From assembly GCA_965153455.1 (NCBI GenBank), contig OZ234495.1, positions 8,738,875-8,802,874 on the forward strand: DNA of 64,000 bases, written 5' to 3'. Below are positions 42,145-53,261 of this stretch, piece after piece (positions within the stretch are counted from its first letter, which is position 1; every line of letters starts with the position of its first letter). Made by a program: the position numbers and the translations under genes. The notes beneath the pieces are model-generated. The model had not been told where the DNA came from and did no database searches. It saw only the letters and a program-made list of their open reading frames with translations. The DNA is from Sphagnum compactum (taxonomy: Eukaryota; Bryophyta; Sphagnopsida; Sphagnales).

Positions 42145-42215
42145 GAAGGCAGTTTTGCTTCGTGAGAGAGAGAGAGAGAGAGAGAGAGAAGAGATGAGAG
42201 AGGAAGGCACTTTTG
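41761..42215 (-). promoter_or_regulatory. Likely leader/promoter of EPSP synthase with (GA)n/(TC)n tracts
   Basis: Upstream of the minus-strand start codon lie an A-run (41821-41840), GA tracts at 41881-41911, 42078-42096, 42118-42144 and 42163-42187. On the transcribed strand these are TC-rich, a common composition of plant leaders and core promoters. No TATA box is assigned. Confidence 0.45.
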
Positions 42216-42306
42216 TTGTGTTCTTCCACATGGTCAAGTCTTTCAAAGGACCCAATGGAATTTCCCTGCATAGCAGGATTTTATTATTATTATTATGGCT
42301 ATTATC

Positions 42307-43153
42307 CAATTTTGTGGTGTAGCTAAAGTGGCAATCATCCATAAGACGATTTAGCCATATTTCTGTTACATACTAGATATTAAACTAGAAAAAAAAAATT
42401 AAAATCAGAATCTTTCTATATTTTTGGCTACCTGCTGGAACCAGGGTTTTCCTCCCCCAAAAAAAAAAAAAAAAAACTATCAAAATTAGTTGAATTTACA
42501 GGTTTTTTTAAATTTAAAAAAAAGCAATAAAATTCCCAATCCTTTTTTTTATTATTGGTAAAAAAAATCAGATTTTTTCCACATTAAAAAATTTATAAAA
42601 ATTCACCGCAAAATTCCAACCACATCAACAAGGCTCTTTAAGAATTTCCAAAAGGAAACTTTTAGTAATTTCCAACTGCATCAATAATACTTTTTTCAGA
42701 ATTTTAAATTTTCAAAATTAAAAAAAAAAAACTTTAAATTGTGGGGCATCATGGCTGTGTGCTTTCTGTTGACCAAAAGTGTAAAAACAAAAAAAAAGTT
42801 GGGTCAAAAAAAAGCATGGAAAATGTGAAGCAAAGCTCAAGATGGAAAAAAAAAAACAAAAAAAAACAAAGCTCGGAAAGAAGTATGAACTTTGAAGGTG
42901 GAAAGTGCAAAGCAAAAGTTTTGACTACTGGGTTAAGGAAAGTAAATTTTTTGCAACTTGGAGAATTATTATTTTTAATAAATGAAAAAAAAAATGAAAT
43001 TTTTGGGATTTATTAGAGATTTTATTTATTTATTTATTTATTTTGGCATAAATCCATAACATGATTTATGCAAATTATATGTTGTTTATAGCCAAATTTG
43101 AGGTAAATCATCTTATGGATGATCAACTTCCCTTCAGCTACATCACAAAATTG
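42307..43153. mobile_element. ~850-bp element with long terminal inverted repeats (family P ends)
   Basis: The left end (42307-42370) and the reverse complement of the right end (43085-43153) align over ~65 bp: both start CAATTTTGTGRTGTAGC and share ATCATCCATAAG and GATTTA. These ends are the same palindromic module found singly elsewhere. The interior is A/T-homopolymer-rich with no transposase. No target-site duplication is evident. A MITE-like or foldback element is the best reading. Confidence 0.6.
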
Positions 43154-43225
43154 AAAAACAAAACACTCTAAATCAAATCATGTAATCTTCGATTTGCATT
43201 ATGTAGCATTGGTTTTGGAGTTTGT

Positions 43226-43285
43226 GAGTATGAAGAATATCAAAAGAGCACTTGAGAGTATGAAGAATATCAAAGAGCGCTTGAG
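43226..43285. repeat. 30-bp tandem duplication
   Basis: GAGTATGAAGAATATCAAAA starts at 43226 and again at 43256, with one A fewer and an A/G change in the second copy. First of three unrelated arrays lying in a row. Confidence 0.8.
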
Positions 43286-43459
43286 AGTGTTTGGTTGGAT
43301 TTACATCGGGCAAAGATGATGATGACTTTGATTTGGCATATGCTTACTTTTGCTAACTTGCATAAACAATGGGAGGCATTGATTCATTACAAAGAATGTG
43401 CAAGCATTGTGCAAATGAAGAAACCTTTCTTTACATGATTTACTTTGCATTGCAATCAC

Positions 43460-43609
43460 GAGACATAAGGCAATCGACCTAAAGAAACTTTGAGTGGAAG
43501 AAGGTAAATATTGAATACTATAAAATGGGTCAGGAGACATAAGGCGATTGACCTAAAGAAACTTTGAGTGGAAGAAGCACCAAACATTGAATACTATAAA
43601 ATGGGTCAT
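43460..43609. repeat. 74-bp tandem duplication
   Basis: GAGACATAAGGCAATCGACC starts at 43460 and GAGACATAAGGCGATTGACC at 43534. Both copies end ATACTATAAAATGGGTCA. The second carries a small insertion (CACCAAAC). Confidence 0.85.
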
Positions 43610-43645
43610 GGCTAGTCAATTCTCCCATGTAAGCCCTCACTTGTT

Positions 43646-43935
43646 GAGCTTGACTAGGTGCCTTTTGCTTTTTAACTATTTTCATGTGTATAAAGGGATG
43701 TGGTGAGTTTGACTAGGCATCTTTTTTGCTTTTAATTATTTTGGTATAGTTAAAGAGATGTGTGAGCTTGACTAGGCATCCTTTTGCTTTTAAACTAGTC
43801 TCTTGTAGTTAAGGAGATGGGCGAGCTTAACTAGGCATCCCTTTGCTTTTGAGCTATTTTCATATAGTTCAAGGGATGGGTGAGCTTGACTACGCATCCA
43901 TTTGCTTTTTAATTCTCATTTTCATATGGTTAAAA
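43646..43935. repeat. 59-bp tandem array, five copies
   Basis: The unit GAGCTTGACTAGGCATCC followed by TTTTGCTTTT starts at 43646, 43705, 43764, 43823 and 43882, a regular 59-bp period with scattered substitutions. No protein repeat is encoded. Confidence 0.9.
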
Positions 43936-43983
43936 CTCAAACAAAGGAATTGGACAACACTTCACAAGTTCAACATATTCATA

Positions 43984-44010
43984 ATATATATATATATATA
44001 TATATATAAT
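43984..44010. repeat. (TA)n microsatellite
   Basis: About 12 TA units in AT-rich intergenic DNA. Confidence 0.85.
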
Positions 44011-44014
44011 TATT

Positions 44015-47000
44015 AGTGTGTATATGTGTATCCATTACTTAACAAACATCAACTTGTGTTAAAAATTCATCCTACAAACCACACATGTCAACATTTCATG
44101 GTTGCAATTTTATTTCATCTCTCGAATTAGTTATTATCATTCCACACACTACATATACCATACATTTATTGTCAGTAAAATAACAAATCTAAACATGTAT
44201 CGAGTAAAGACATTATCTGCACATCTAAATTCCATCTCTATCGTCAAATGGTTACCCATTGTTGTATTGCATGTTATTAGTTCTAGCATTGGTTTATGGT
44301 ATTATTTTAATCTTTCTCCATTACTTTACATTATTTTTCTTTTTAAGATGTAATGCAAAGGCTAGGTGGTTGTACAACAAAAATGAAGTTCAACTTTGAA
44401 ATAAGGTTCAAGCATGGTAAAGTAGATCAATGAAGTAGTTCATCAAGATCTTTTTTTTTAAAAAGATGGAAGTTGTCAACATAAACACAAAAAATAAATT
44501 CAAATTTTTTTAAAGTCTTATTATGAAAACATCAAGGCTTTCATTGAATCTATGGTAAGTTGAATATAAAATTTGAACAACTTTAACATAATAAAAGTAG
44601 GTATCAAGTTCGTTTTAAACTAATTGGTTAAAATTTGTGTTTTTGAAACCTATACATAATAAATTGAATATATTTTGCTTATGACTTGAAAAAGTTGAAA
44701 GTCCAAAAGTACATTTTAATCATATATTAATTTGGAAGTTAAAATAGACAACTTTACTTGCAATCTATTTAATCAAATATCTTGGCCTTGTTTTCTATTA
44801 TATTTTCACATAACTTGTGTAAATGAGCTCTTGATAATAATGGTACCAATTATTTAGAAATTACCTCCCTAAAATGTTGAAAGGTAAAGAAACAACACAC
44901 CCATCGATATTGAAATTTTTGGTATGTGATACAGTTGTGTAAGTTGTATTTAAGATTTTTGTTTTGTATTTACGCTACTTAATATCTAATAGGTAGGTGA
45001 TTTACTAATCATATATTCACCTATGTTTAATAATAGTTCCAATGTCTATTACAACTCATTTAAGTTGTTGGATAGAAAGAAAGTCCTTATTACTTGCAAC
45101 TAAGAACTTTGATAAGGAAAATAAATTGTGTAGAATTTATTTTTAAGGATATATTTTCATCTTGACACTAAATGCAATGATCTATCAACATTGTTGAATA
45201 TTTTTCTTTCAACATGATATCAAGATGAAAATTTCATAAATTAGCTTTCTCATTATTGAATTTGATTTTTAAATATAAAATACTTATTCAACACTTAAAT
45301 GTGAAACTTGATTAAATATCATGGTAATACAATTGAAAAAGATCAATTTACTAATGGGAATGGAAAATGTGGACATAATACCATCATGATAACACATTAA
45401 AAAAACTAAAAATCACATCGTGTTACCATCCAATTGTAGAAAGATAAAATAGTTTTCAAATGGAACAGGTCAAAAGTGATTAACCTTACCACACATAATA
45501 ATTGTCACATGATTATTAACACAACTATTTTAGAAGGGGATGCATGTACTTAATCAATAGATCAAGTGGAGCAAATTGAAATGGTTTCATGGCATGGCAA
45601 GTTTAGGAAAAACATTAATGGAATCAACTTGAAGACATTGAAATGCACATTGTACAAACCTTCACTAACTAGGTACATATGAGTTTGTCATGTCTTTAAG
45701 TGAAGCTTTGAAATAGGTTTTACAAATAGGTATGTTATGTCATGGTCATGAGCATTACAAATTTGGTCTAGTTCTTCTTCTTATTTGTCATACCACCTTA
45801 GGCCTTAAAAGGATAATTCATTGATAAAATGTTCAATGTTATTTTTCTTATATCTTAATTTTTTTATTGATTATCATAATTGCGACTAATTATGTTTGGC
45901 ACAAAATAATTCACAAAAGTTATAGTTGGAAAAATGATGTTTCTGTTGATATTTGTTGAAATCATGAAAATTAAACTCCCAATGTGTGAAAAACTATTTA
46001 TCTTCTCAACCATTCCCAAGAGGGACACTTAAATTTGAAATTTTATGTTATGCATCAAACAAGGATTGTTTTGGGGGGTGTTAGGCAAGGAATTTGCATA
46101 GTGAGTTTAGTTGTGAAAAAGTAATTGTTTTAAATTCTTTCAAGAATTCATTTTGCTACAAGTAAGGTTGGAAAATTTTGTGTCTAATGCAATTTCCATT
46201 CTAGTTTAGACATGAAATTTTGGATTAGACAACAACAATTGTTAATACAACTTACTTTTGAACATTGACAAATGTTATATCTTGTGCACAGTTGCAACTT
46301 CTTTCACCCTTTAGTGACACATGTTTTAGCCATGTAATGTCTAAGATATATTATCGTGCCACTAGAATGATATTAAGCTTGGTATTGGGATGAAGTGAAT
46401 GCAATAAAAGTTCAAAATGTCTTGCAAAAAACCATGACATGGATAAAGAAATTAGGATTATGAAAAAAATGGTAAGTAGGAATGAAAATTAGAATGCGAG
46501 GAGGTTAGCTTAAGGTTTAAAAAACTAAAAACATTAGTCAAAACTTGGTTTGTTTCAAAAGACCTTGGAATCTTCCACCACCATAAACCTTTGTTACAAT
46601 TGACAAACTTTTAGCTTGAAATATTTTATTGTCATAAACCTTTTTTTACAGTCAACAAACTTTTCCATTGCAAGCACATGTACCATCAAAATTCAATGTG
46701 AAATTACAAAAATCAGGACAAAAACCTTGGGCCTTATGGTGGAACAATGCATTTTGAACCAAACCAAAGGGCAATGGTTGCTTTCAAATCCATTATTTGC
46801 TAATTCTTTCAATTAATAATATATTGCATAGGGAGTATCAAGCTTGAGCATCCTTAAATTCAACTCTAACATGTGAAAAGTTTGAGACAAAGTTGGAGAT
46901 CTTTTATGCCATAATAGGGTTTAATGTGATCAATGTGTTACAACATTGTTTAGCATTTGTTGTGACCTTTAATGTCATTGCTACAATATGTGTGTTCTCT

Positions 47001-47660
47001 AACAAAATCCTTGATTTAAGGGCCTATAATGCATCATGGAATATGTAGGCAAGGACACAGCAATGACATTTATGAAAATTATGATAAAAAATGTGTTGGT
47101 GCCTCGTTTGGTGAGAGTCTCCAAGCATTTGAAGCCAAGCATGTAAAAAGCCTTCCTCCTTTAACAACCATAAATGATTACATCTTGTAGGGAATTGGAG
47201 CTTCTATTGAAAATAATTATTACATTTTTTGTGAAAATTGAATCGTCATTGTATTGTAATATAGTTGCAAACAATAGTGATCTAAAATCACCCTTACAAT
47301 GGTAGGCAGCTCATATGAAATAATTTTCATATTGTTACATTCCTTACTTGTTAATTCTTGGGTATTTTAGACTTTCAAATTGAATGGATTTTTAGTGTTG
47401 TTGACATATTGACCAATTTGCAACAATGTTAGTTGGGAGTGCAAAACTTTGATAAGCTTGTTATGATCTTGCAAAGTTAAATGAATGATGCAAGGACATG
47501 CTATTTTCTTGTTGCTAGGGACATTTGGGTTCTTCACATTTGAAGAAGATTTACTTAATGACTAAAAAGAAGAATTAAAGTAGTAAGTAGGTTTGATACT
47601 TTGAAAATGATTAACAAAAGTTGTCTTTGGCACTTGGGGCTAATTACAATGGGTTTTCAC
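44015..47660. other. Gene-free AT-rich DNA
   Basis: Only short AT-biased frames. No RNA gene, repeat array or transposon domain could be recognised. Confidence 0.5.
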
Positions 47661-47664
47661 CAAT

Positions 47665-48140
47665 GATTATGGTGTTTATTTTTTGGCATTTCAATGGCTA
47701 CTATTTTGGCTACTCATGTTTGCATTGGTGATGCATTCAATAACAAAGCAAAATTGTTCTTGTTGTAACCATTTTTCTAATGTCAATTTGTAGACATTAA
47801 TCACTTTCTTTTTTGTTTTATGGGAAAAAATTTAGTTGGTTATACATGTGTTGGTGATGTATTAAGTAGTAGAACAAAACTACTCTTAGTTGTAGCGGTT
47901 TTGTTGATGTCAATTTTAATGACACTTTTGGCATTTTCATGGGCCATTATTTTGGCTAGTTATGTTTGTGTTGGTGATGCATTAAGTAGCAAAACATAGT
48001 TACTTTCAATTGTAACCACTTTGTATGATTACACAACATTCCAATTTGGCTATTCTTTCCATTGGTTATGTATGTGTTGGTGATCTATTAATAGTATAAT
48101 AGATCTATTGTTAGTTGTACCGAATTTCCTATATAAAAAT
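47665..48140. repeat. Degenerate tandem repeat of ~105-125 bp, four copies
   Basis: Each unit carries GGTTATG/ACTCATG, (T)GTGTTGGTGATGCATTAA, AACAAA/AACAT and TTGTAACCA. The GTTGGTGAT core appears near 47724, 47850, 47970 and 48076. Spacing is uneven, so the array is old. Confidence 0.6.
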
Positions 48141-49400
48141 TACACCAACCTTCTGGCAATGAATGCAAGTTACTCTCTTGCTTATTATGTATGTGTGTGG
48201 TCGTGAGGAGTAAAACAAATGCACTTTCATTTGGTTCTAAGTTTGAATATGTCAGGACCTTTTTAGCATATTTTCTATTACTTTCAACATTTTAGTGGCT
48301 ACAATATATAATCATGCCTTCATAACATAATTGTGTTGCTTATGCGTAACATGTTACATGACATATATAATTTTAACATTAATTAGAGATTGGATCAATA
48401 CTAAATTTCATTGTATCTATTTGCTGGTATAACATTGGCCAAATACATTTTAATACCATTTCACCATGAAAGTTGCAAACTTTGAATTATTAGTATTGTA
48501 ATGGTATATGTGTTCGAAAAAGACTTTGGTATCAATACTTTTTTGGTATCCCATTTTAGGGTAAAATTGTCAAACAACCAACCAAAAAAACATGTCAAAT
48601 TGTGTTCAAATTTGCATTTTTCAATATATGCCTATGTTGTGCCATTTTAATGACATTTTAATCGTGGCAAGTTGTGTTTTATGACTAATTTATGAATGTT
48701 GAAAAATCTAAATTAAACCGTTGGATCTTTTGATTTTGAATTTTGATGTGAGCAAAGGACTTATAAAAAGTTGAAAAAATATTGTATCAAACATTACTGA
48801 AGGCCCTTGATTTTCATAAGACAGATTCTTTGATGATCAATTATTTTATAATAATAAAGGACTATTAGACATGCATAAAAAACACTCAAAATACAAAGAA
48901 TATATAACTTGATTTTTTTTTAAAAGTGAAAATTTGGGTCTATTTGATGTTATGATTCCTTTATGACATGTAAATGTGGTCTAATGTAAATGGTGTCAAA
49001 AACAAAGTTGTGGTTTATAATACAAAAGACTAAACCTCAAAATAGTTAATAGTTTTGGCATAATTTGAAAGTGTGATCATTTTTAAAGACAAAACACAAA
49101 AATCTAGTGAAGAATTTTACATTTATAAAATCACATTTATTAAAAAATCATGAAAAAAAAAGTGTGATATATTGGAGAAACTAGAGTAAACAATAATAAT
49201 AATTAAAAATTTTGTTAAAAAATGCCTTTCTATGAAAATTTATTTTGGTAAAAAGATTACAATCTTTTGAAAAAAAGTAAACATATTGTTTCATTGATTT
49301 ACGATTTCACCCTTTTATTAAACGCTCGTATACTAAGACTAGAGGTTGATATGTCAAAAAATCGATACTAAACCAACACTAGTTGCTTCTTGTAGTCGTA
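48140..49400. other. Gene-free AT-rich DNA
   Basis: No gene or organised repeat could be read here. Confidence 0.4.
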
Positions 49401-49402
49401 AA

Positions 49403-49712
49403 GATATTGTGTTTAGATTCATTATAGAGTATATATAGTAGCTTAAGGGATTTTTATAGGCCCCTACTAGGTAATAAATAATAATAGGTCTATTATTTTT
49501 TATATGAGGATTTTTGAAAGATAATAATATTTTGGCTTGTGTTGAAAATTGAGATTAGTTATTAATAGAGTTATAATATTTCTTGAAGGATTTTGGTTTT
49601 TTTTTTTTAGAGGATTTTTTTATAAAAAGATTATTTTTTGCGTGGTGAAATATTTGAGTTTCCATAATTCTTCTTTTAATGTAAATGACAAGGCCACAAT
49701 GTGACACACCCC
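49403..49712 (+). repeat. Dispersed ~320-bp repeat, copy 3 (family R1)
   Basis: Same order of landmarks as the copy at 14913-15236: GATATTGTGTTTAGATTCAT, GTAGCTTAAGGGATTTT, GAAATATTTGAGTTT, CCACAATGTGACACACCCC. It has several extra AT dinucleotide/trinucleotide insertions and lacks the palindromic left edge. Confidence 0.8.
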
Positions 49713-50081
49713 CGTGTGTGAATTCACCAATGATGAATTGACTCATTTATAACGTGCGATTTTTGTAGCCATTAAAATTATTCCTACTAGTACCAAAATT
49801 CATGTTTTCTTATTGTTTTAAGAGTTTTAAAATTTTTAAATATTTGTAAAAGATTTTATCAAATTGGGTCCTTTATATGTAAAAGGGAAGGCCATGTTGT
49901 TAAGGCATGGCTTTACTTGAGATTATGATGGTCAAGGACGTCGATCTTTCATCTAATGGTCAGGCTTCATCCTCATCTCTGGTCAAAGTTCCCCTGCTAA
50001 TTCTAAAGACCTACAGAATTAGCACATTTAGCACCATTCCAATTTATGGCCCAATCACTTGTCTTTTGTTTTTTTTTCCTG

Positions 50082-50151
50082 AATTTGACAATGTAGCCAA
50101 TTTGGTGACCATCCAGAAAAAAATTAGCCAAAATTTGGCTATACACCAGAT
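50082..50151 (-). repeat. Palindromic module, copy 7 (family P)
   Basis: Minus orientation, diverged: ATGTAGCCAATTTGGTGACC, then ATCC, then TTAGCCAAAATTTGGCTATA. It is followed by AGATATCAAAGG, like the flank of the copy at 42307 (AGATATTAAAC). Confidence 0.6.
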
Positions 50152-50327
50152 ATCAAAGGAAAAAAAAAAGAAAAGAGTAAGGATCCTTTTGGAACAAAAA
50201 AATTCATCCAAATCTGCCAAAATTGGGTTGTTTTTGCCATGAAAAATTCAATAACTTTTTAATGATATAAATAACTCCTCAATGCGAAGTGTTTTGACCC
50301 CTGCAATCGAACTCTGAAATCAAAATC

Positions 50328-50642
50328 ATTAGGGTTTCAAAGCTTACCCTCAACCCTACATCCCATGTACCTTGAGTTCAATTCAAATTAGGATTTCAAG
50401 GCTTACCCTAAACCCTACATCTCATGCACCTTGAGTTCAATCCAAATTAGGGTTTCAAAGCTTACCCTAAACCCTACATCCCATGCAACCTTGAGTTCAA
50501 TCCAAATTAGGGTTTCAAAGCTTACCCTAAACCCTACATCCCATGTTACCTTGAGTTCAATCCAAATTAGGGTTTTAAAGTTTACCCTAAACCCTACATC
50601 CCATGCACCTTGAGTTCAATCCAAATTAGGGTTTCAAAGCTT
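50328..50642 (+). repeat. 59-60-bp tandem array with telo-box motifs upstream of TFB5
   Basis: Five full copies and one 18-base partial copy start at 50328, 50387, 50446, 50506, 50566 and 50625. The unit is ATTAGGGTTTCAAAGCTTAC, then CCTAAACCCTACATCCCATG, then an ACCTTGAGTTCAATCCAA tail. Most units contain ACCCTAAACCCTA (a telo-box, AAACCCTA) and ATTAGGGTTT in inverted orientation. The array ends about 240 bases before the TFB5 start codon, so it probably lies in the promoter. Confidence 0.9.
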
Positions 50643-50879
50643 GTGATTCCCGAGAGCATTCATTAGGGGTTCAGGTTTTCGCGCGACTTTTTCGTCCAAT
50701 CTGCTATTCCTCGGTGTTGCGTCTCGCTTTTCTTGTTCGCAATTAGTGGGGAAGGTTGTTGTGGTAGAAGAAGAAGAAGGATTAGAAAGCTTGCAAGCAA
50801 GCAGGAGGAGCGATTTATAGTCCCAACTTTGATTAAACGAGCTGAAGGAGCTGCTGGATTGAGGAGCGAGGGAGACAAC

Positions 50880-51463
50880 ATGGTGAACGCCATCAAGGGA
50901 ATTCTCATCTCTTGGTGAGCTTTTCTAGTCCTCTAGGTTAGCTTTTGTTCCGGGATTTTTTTTTTACTGTCACGGATATTCTGCGCTTATTTTCTGTTGA
51001 AAAGAAAAAAGCTCAATATTGCTGCTCGATATTGTCATGAACTCTTTCTTTCTGATCCATGCTCGTTCTGTAACCTTCAATTATCACAGAGTAGTTCGTT
51101 CCTCTGAGCAGATCTGTGACTTTTTGAGCAAATGCGATTTGAATTCTTGCTTTGGTAGCTATGTGCTTTGTCATAATACTTCTTTTGCATTTATTGTCCA
51201 CATGGTGTGTGTCTGTGTGTGTATGAAGCTTGTGACTGCACTTCTTTTGAATTGACCACATTTTGGGGTGTGTGTGTGTGTGCAGTGACATTCCAATGGC
51301 ACAGTTTATAGTAAACCTGAATGAGTCTATGCCCAATGCTCATAAATTCATTGTGTACATGCTTGATGACACTCATATTTATGTCCAGCCTCATGTTGGT
51401 GAAATGCTTACAAAACGGCTCCAAGAATTCCGTGACCAAAATACCTATGAAAAGCCCTTATAG
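50880..51463 (+). CDS. TFIIH subunit TFB5/GTF2H5 (TTDA)
   Basis: Exons 50880-50914 and 51286-51463; 70 aa, the usual size of this small TFIIH core subunit (about 71 aa in humans). It starts MVNAIKGILIS, continues CDIPMAQFIVNLNES and ends QEFRDQNTYEKPL, all recognisable from plant homologues. TFB5 binds and stabilises the p52/TFB2 subunit and supports the XPB helicase in nucleotide excision repair and transcription initiation, in the nucleus. The intron interrupts the Cys12 codon (TG|T) and has a TG-rich tract just before its acceptor. The frame is open upstream to an in-frame non-ATG region, but the family starts at MVNA. Confidence 0.96.
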
Positions 51464-51740
51464 TTGTTCCTGGGTTCCAGAGACATCACTTGGAATGTAG
51501 GCAAGTTCACCATAAAATTTGACATAGTAGTAGTCTTACAATACTGTCATGTAGTGTGATGGTGGACTTATCACAACAGAAACTCTGCACATGACAAGTC
51601 GGGGAGGCTAATGTAGACTTTTTTTTCAACGGATCTTTTCTAGCTCCTTTCTGCTCCTCATTAGCTCTATAATCCTGCAGACTGTATTGCCACAAAATGC
51701 TCCAGGAATTATGGCTTCTGAAGCTATCATTTAGGGTTTT

Positions 51741-52090
51741 CATATTTTTATGTCCAGCTGCATGTTGGTAAAAAGGCTGACAAAGTAGCTCCAAGAATTC
51801 CAAGAGCGAAATACTTATGAAAAGCCCCTTTGATCATTCCTGGGTTCCAGAGATGTCATTTGCAATGGACACAAATAATTGTCGAATTTGGTTTAGTAGT
51901 CTTACAATTCTGTAGTGTAGTGTGTTGGTGGATTTATCACAACAGAAACTCTACACATGATAAGTTGGGGAGGCTAATGGAGGCTCAATGCATATTTTCA
52001 AACCCCTTTGTGTTCATTAGTAGCTCTATAATCTTGCAGATTGTATTTCCAGGAATGATGGCCTCTGAAGGTATCATTATAGAGCTTTGG
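51741..52090 (+). pseudogene. Decayed tandem copy of TFB5 exon 2 and 3' UTR
   Basis: Downstream DNA from 51741 repeats 51374 onward with a 367-bp offset: the end of exon 2 (TATGTCCAGC ... TATGAAAAGCCC) and the 3' UTR (CTGGGTTCCAGAGA, TTATCACAACAGAAACTCT, GGGGAGGCTAATG, TAGCTCTATAAT). The coding part is frameshifted and soon meets a stop, so it cannot make the TFB5 C-terminus. It lacks exon 1 and the intron boundary, so it is a local segmental duplication rather than a processed copy. Confidence 0.85.
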
Positions 52091-52640
52091 TGCGATGTGG
52101 TCGAGTTTGAGGGTTTGTGAAAAGAGATGAGCTCAAAGAAGAAGGGGTTCATTCCTTAGTCAGAGGGAGGCTCTTGTGGATTCTAAATTTGAAACATAGG
52201 TACTCTCTGAAAGTAGTCTATGACTACTATTTCAAGCTTCGACAAAACTTCCAGAACTTGACTCAAGCTTGCAGGCTCAAGAAGACAAATTCTTGATCAG
52301 CTGAAGGTGTCACTGTAAGGTAGCAACAGTGCCATGTTCGAGTGCAATAAAAATGCTGTAATGGCATTTTCTGGTAATGGCAGCTGCTAATATCTCCCTG
52401 GTAGCCTGTGTTGTAATCAGGTGCTGTTTTACAACTGGGACTAGGTCTAAGAACAAAGTTTTGATGCCGTACTTGAACAAGCTTTTATGCCAGCTTATGT
52501 GGTCAGCCCAAGTCACCTGATCTTGGAACATCCAGATTTGGCAACCAATTATGATCACATGGTGCCCAACTACAGACCCTCGAAACTGCAGAACTTAATA
52601 TGTTTTGAGACTTTTACTCTGTTTTGTGGGCAGCCTCACT
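52090..52640. other. Intergenic DNA between the TFB5 duplication and a transposon
   Basis: No gene is recognised. Several GC-balanced short frames exist but lack exon signals. Confidence 0.4.
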
Positions 52641-52644
52641 CATT

Positions 52645-52947
52645 AAAGTAGCTCCACTGTTGCTGAGTATGTTGCCCTCCAAAATCAAATTGGATGATGC
52701 CGAATTGGCTCAGCAACATGGTTTTTGCCTGCCTTTTTACTCCAGATGCAGAGGCTGGTAAAAGGCACAGTACAACTTAACACATACTGTTGGTCGGCTA
52801 GATAGTTTGCTACTAGTAGTCTCACTTATATGCAGTCACAATTTTAGTTTAGTTTTATGGGTGGGTTCAGAAAAAGTACATAACTAAACTTGGATATGAG
52901 AAGTGCTTTTGCAGGGTCACACACTGAGCGCCACTGGAGATGATTGA
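52645..52947 (-). mobile_element. ~300-bp MITE-like element related to the one at 26.7 kb
   Basis: The ends are inverted copies: AGTAGCTCCACTGTTGCTGA and GTATGTTGCCCTCC at the left, TGCAGGGTCACACACTGAGC and GCCACTGGAGATGATTG at the right. Read on the minus strand, the right end plus its subterminal part (CATATCCAAGTTTAGTTA) matches the 70-bp unit amplified at 26690-27184, and the next internal block (CCCATAAAACTAAA, CTGCAT, ACTAGTAGCAA) matches 27211 onward. It is a single-ended copy without the amplification. Confidence 0.8.
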
Positions 52948-53261
52948 GTGCTAAAAACAAGCCATGAAAGCTAATTTTCACTTCTTAACAGTATCAATAT
53001 CTGAAATAAGGAATGAAAATATGTATGCAAGTAAAATAATGTGTTTTCAAAACAACTGATATCATTCTGGGTTTCAGCAACAACCTACGAAAATTTGTGG
53101 AATGGAAGCCAAGTACATGGAAAGTCAAGAAAGGAAGGAAATACCAGAAATTCTTTCCCTCCTCTGCATCCTTGAGCAAGAGGTACATGAATTGACTTCA
53201 TAAAACGAAGAGTTGATTAAAACCAAGTCACTGTTTTTTAGGTTGTCACATTGATTAGAAC

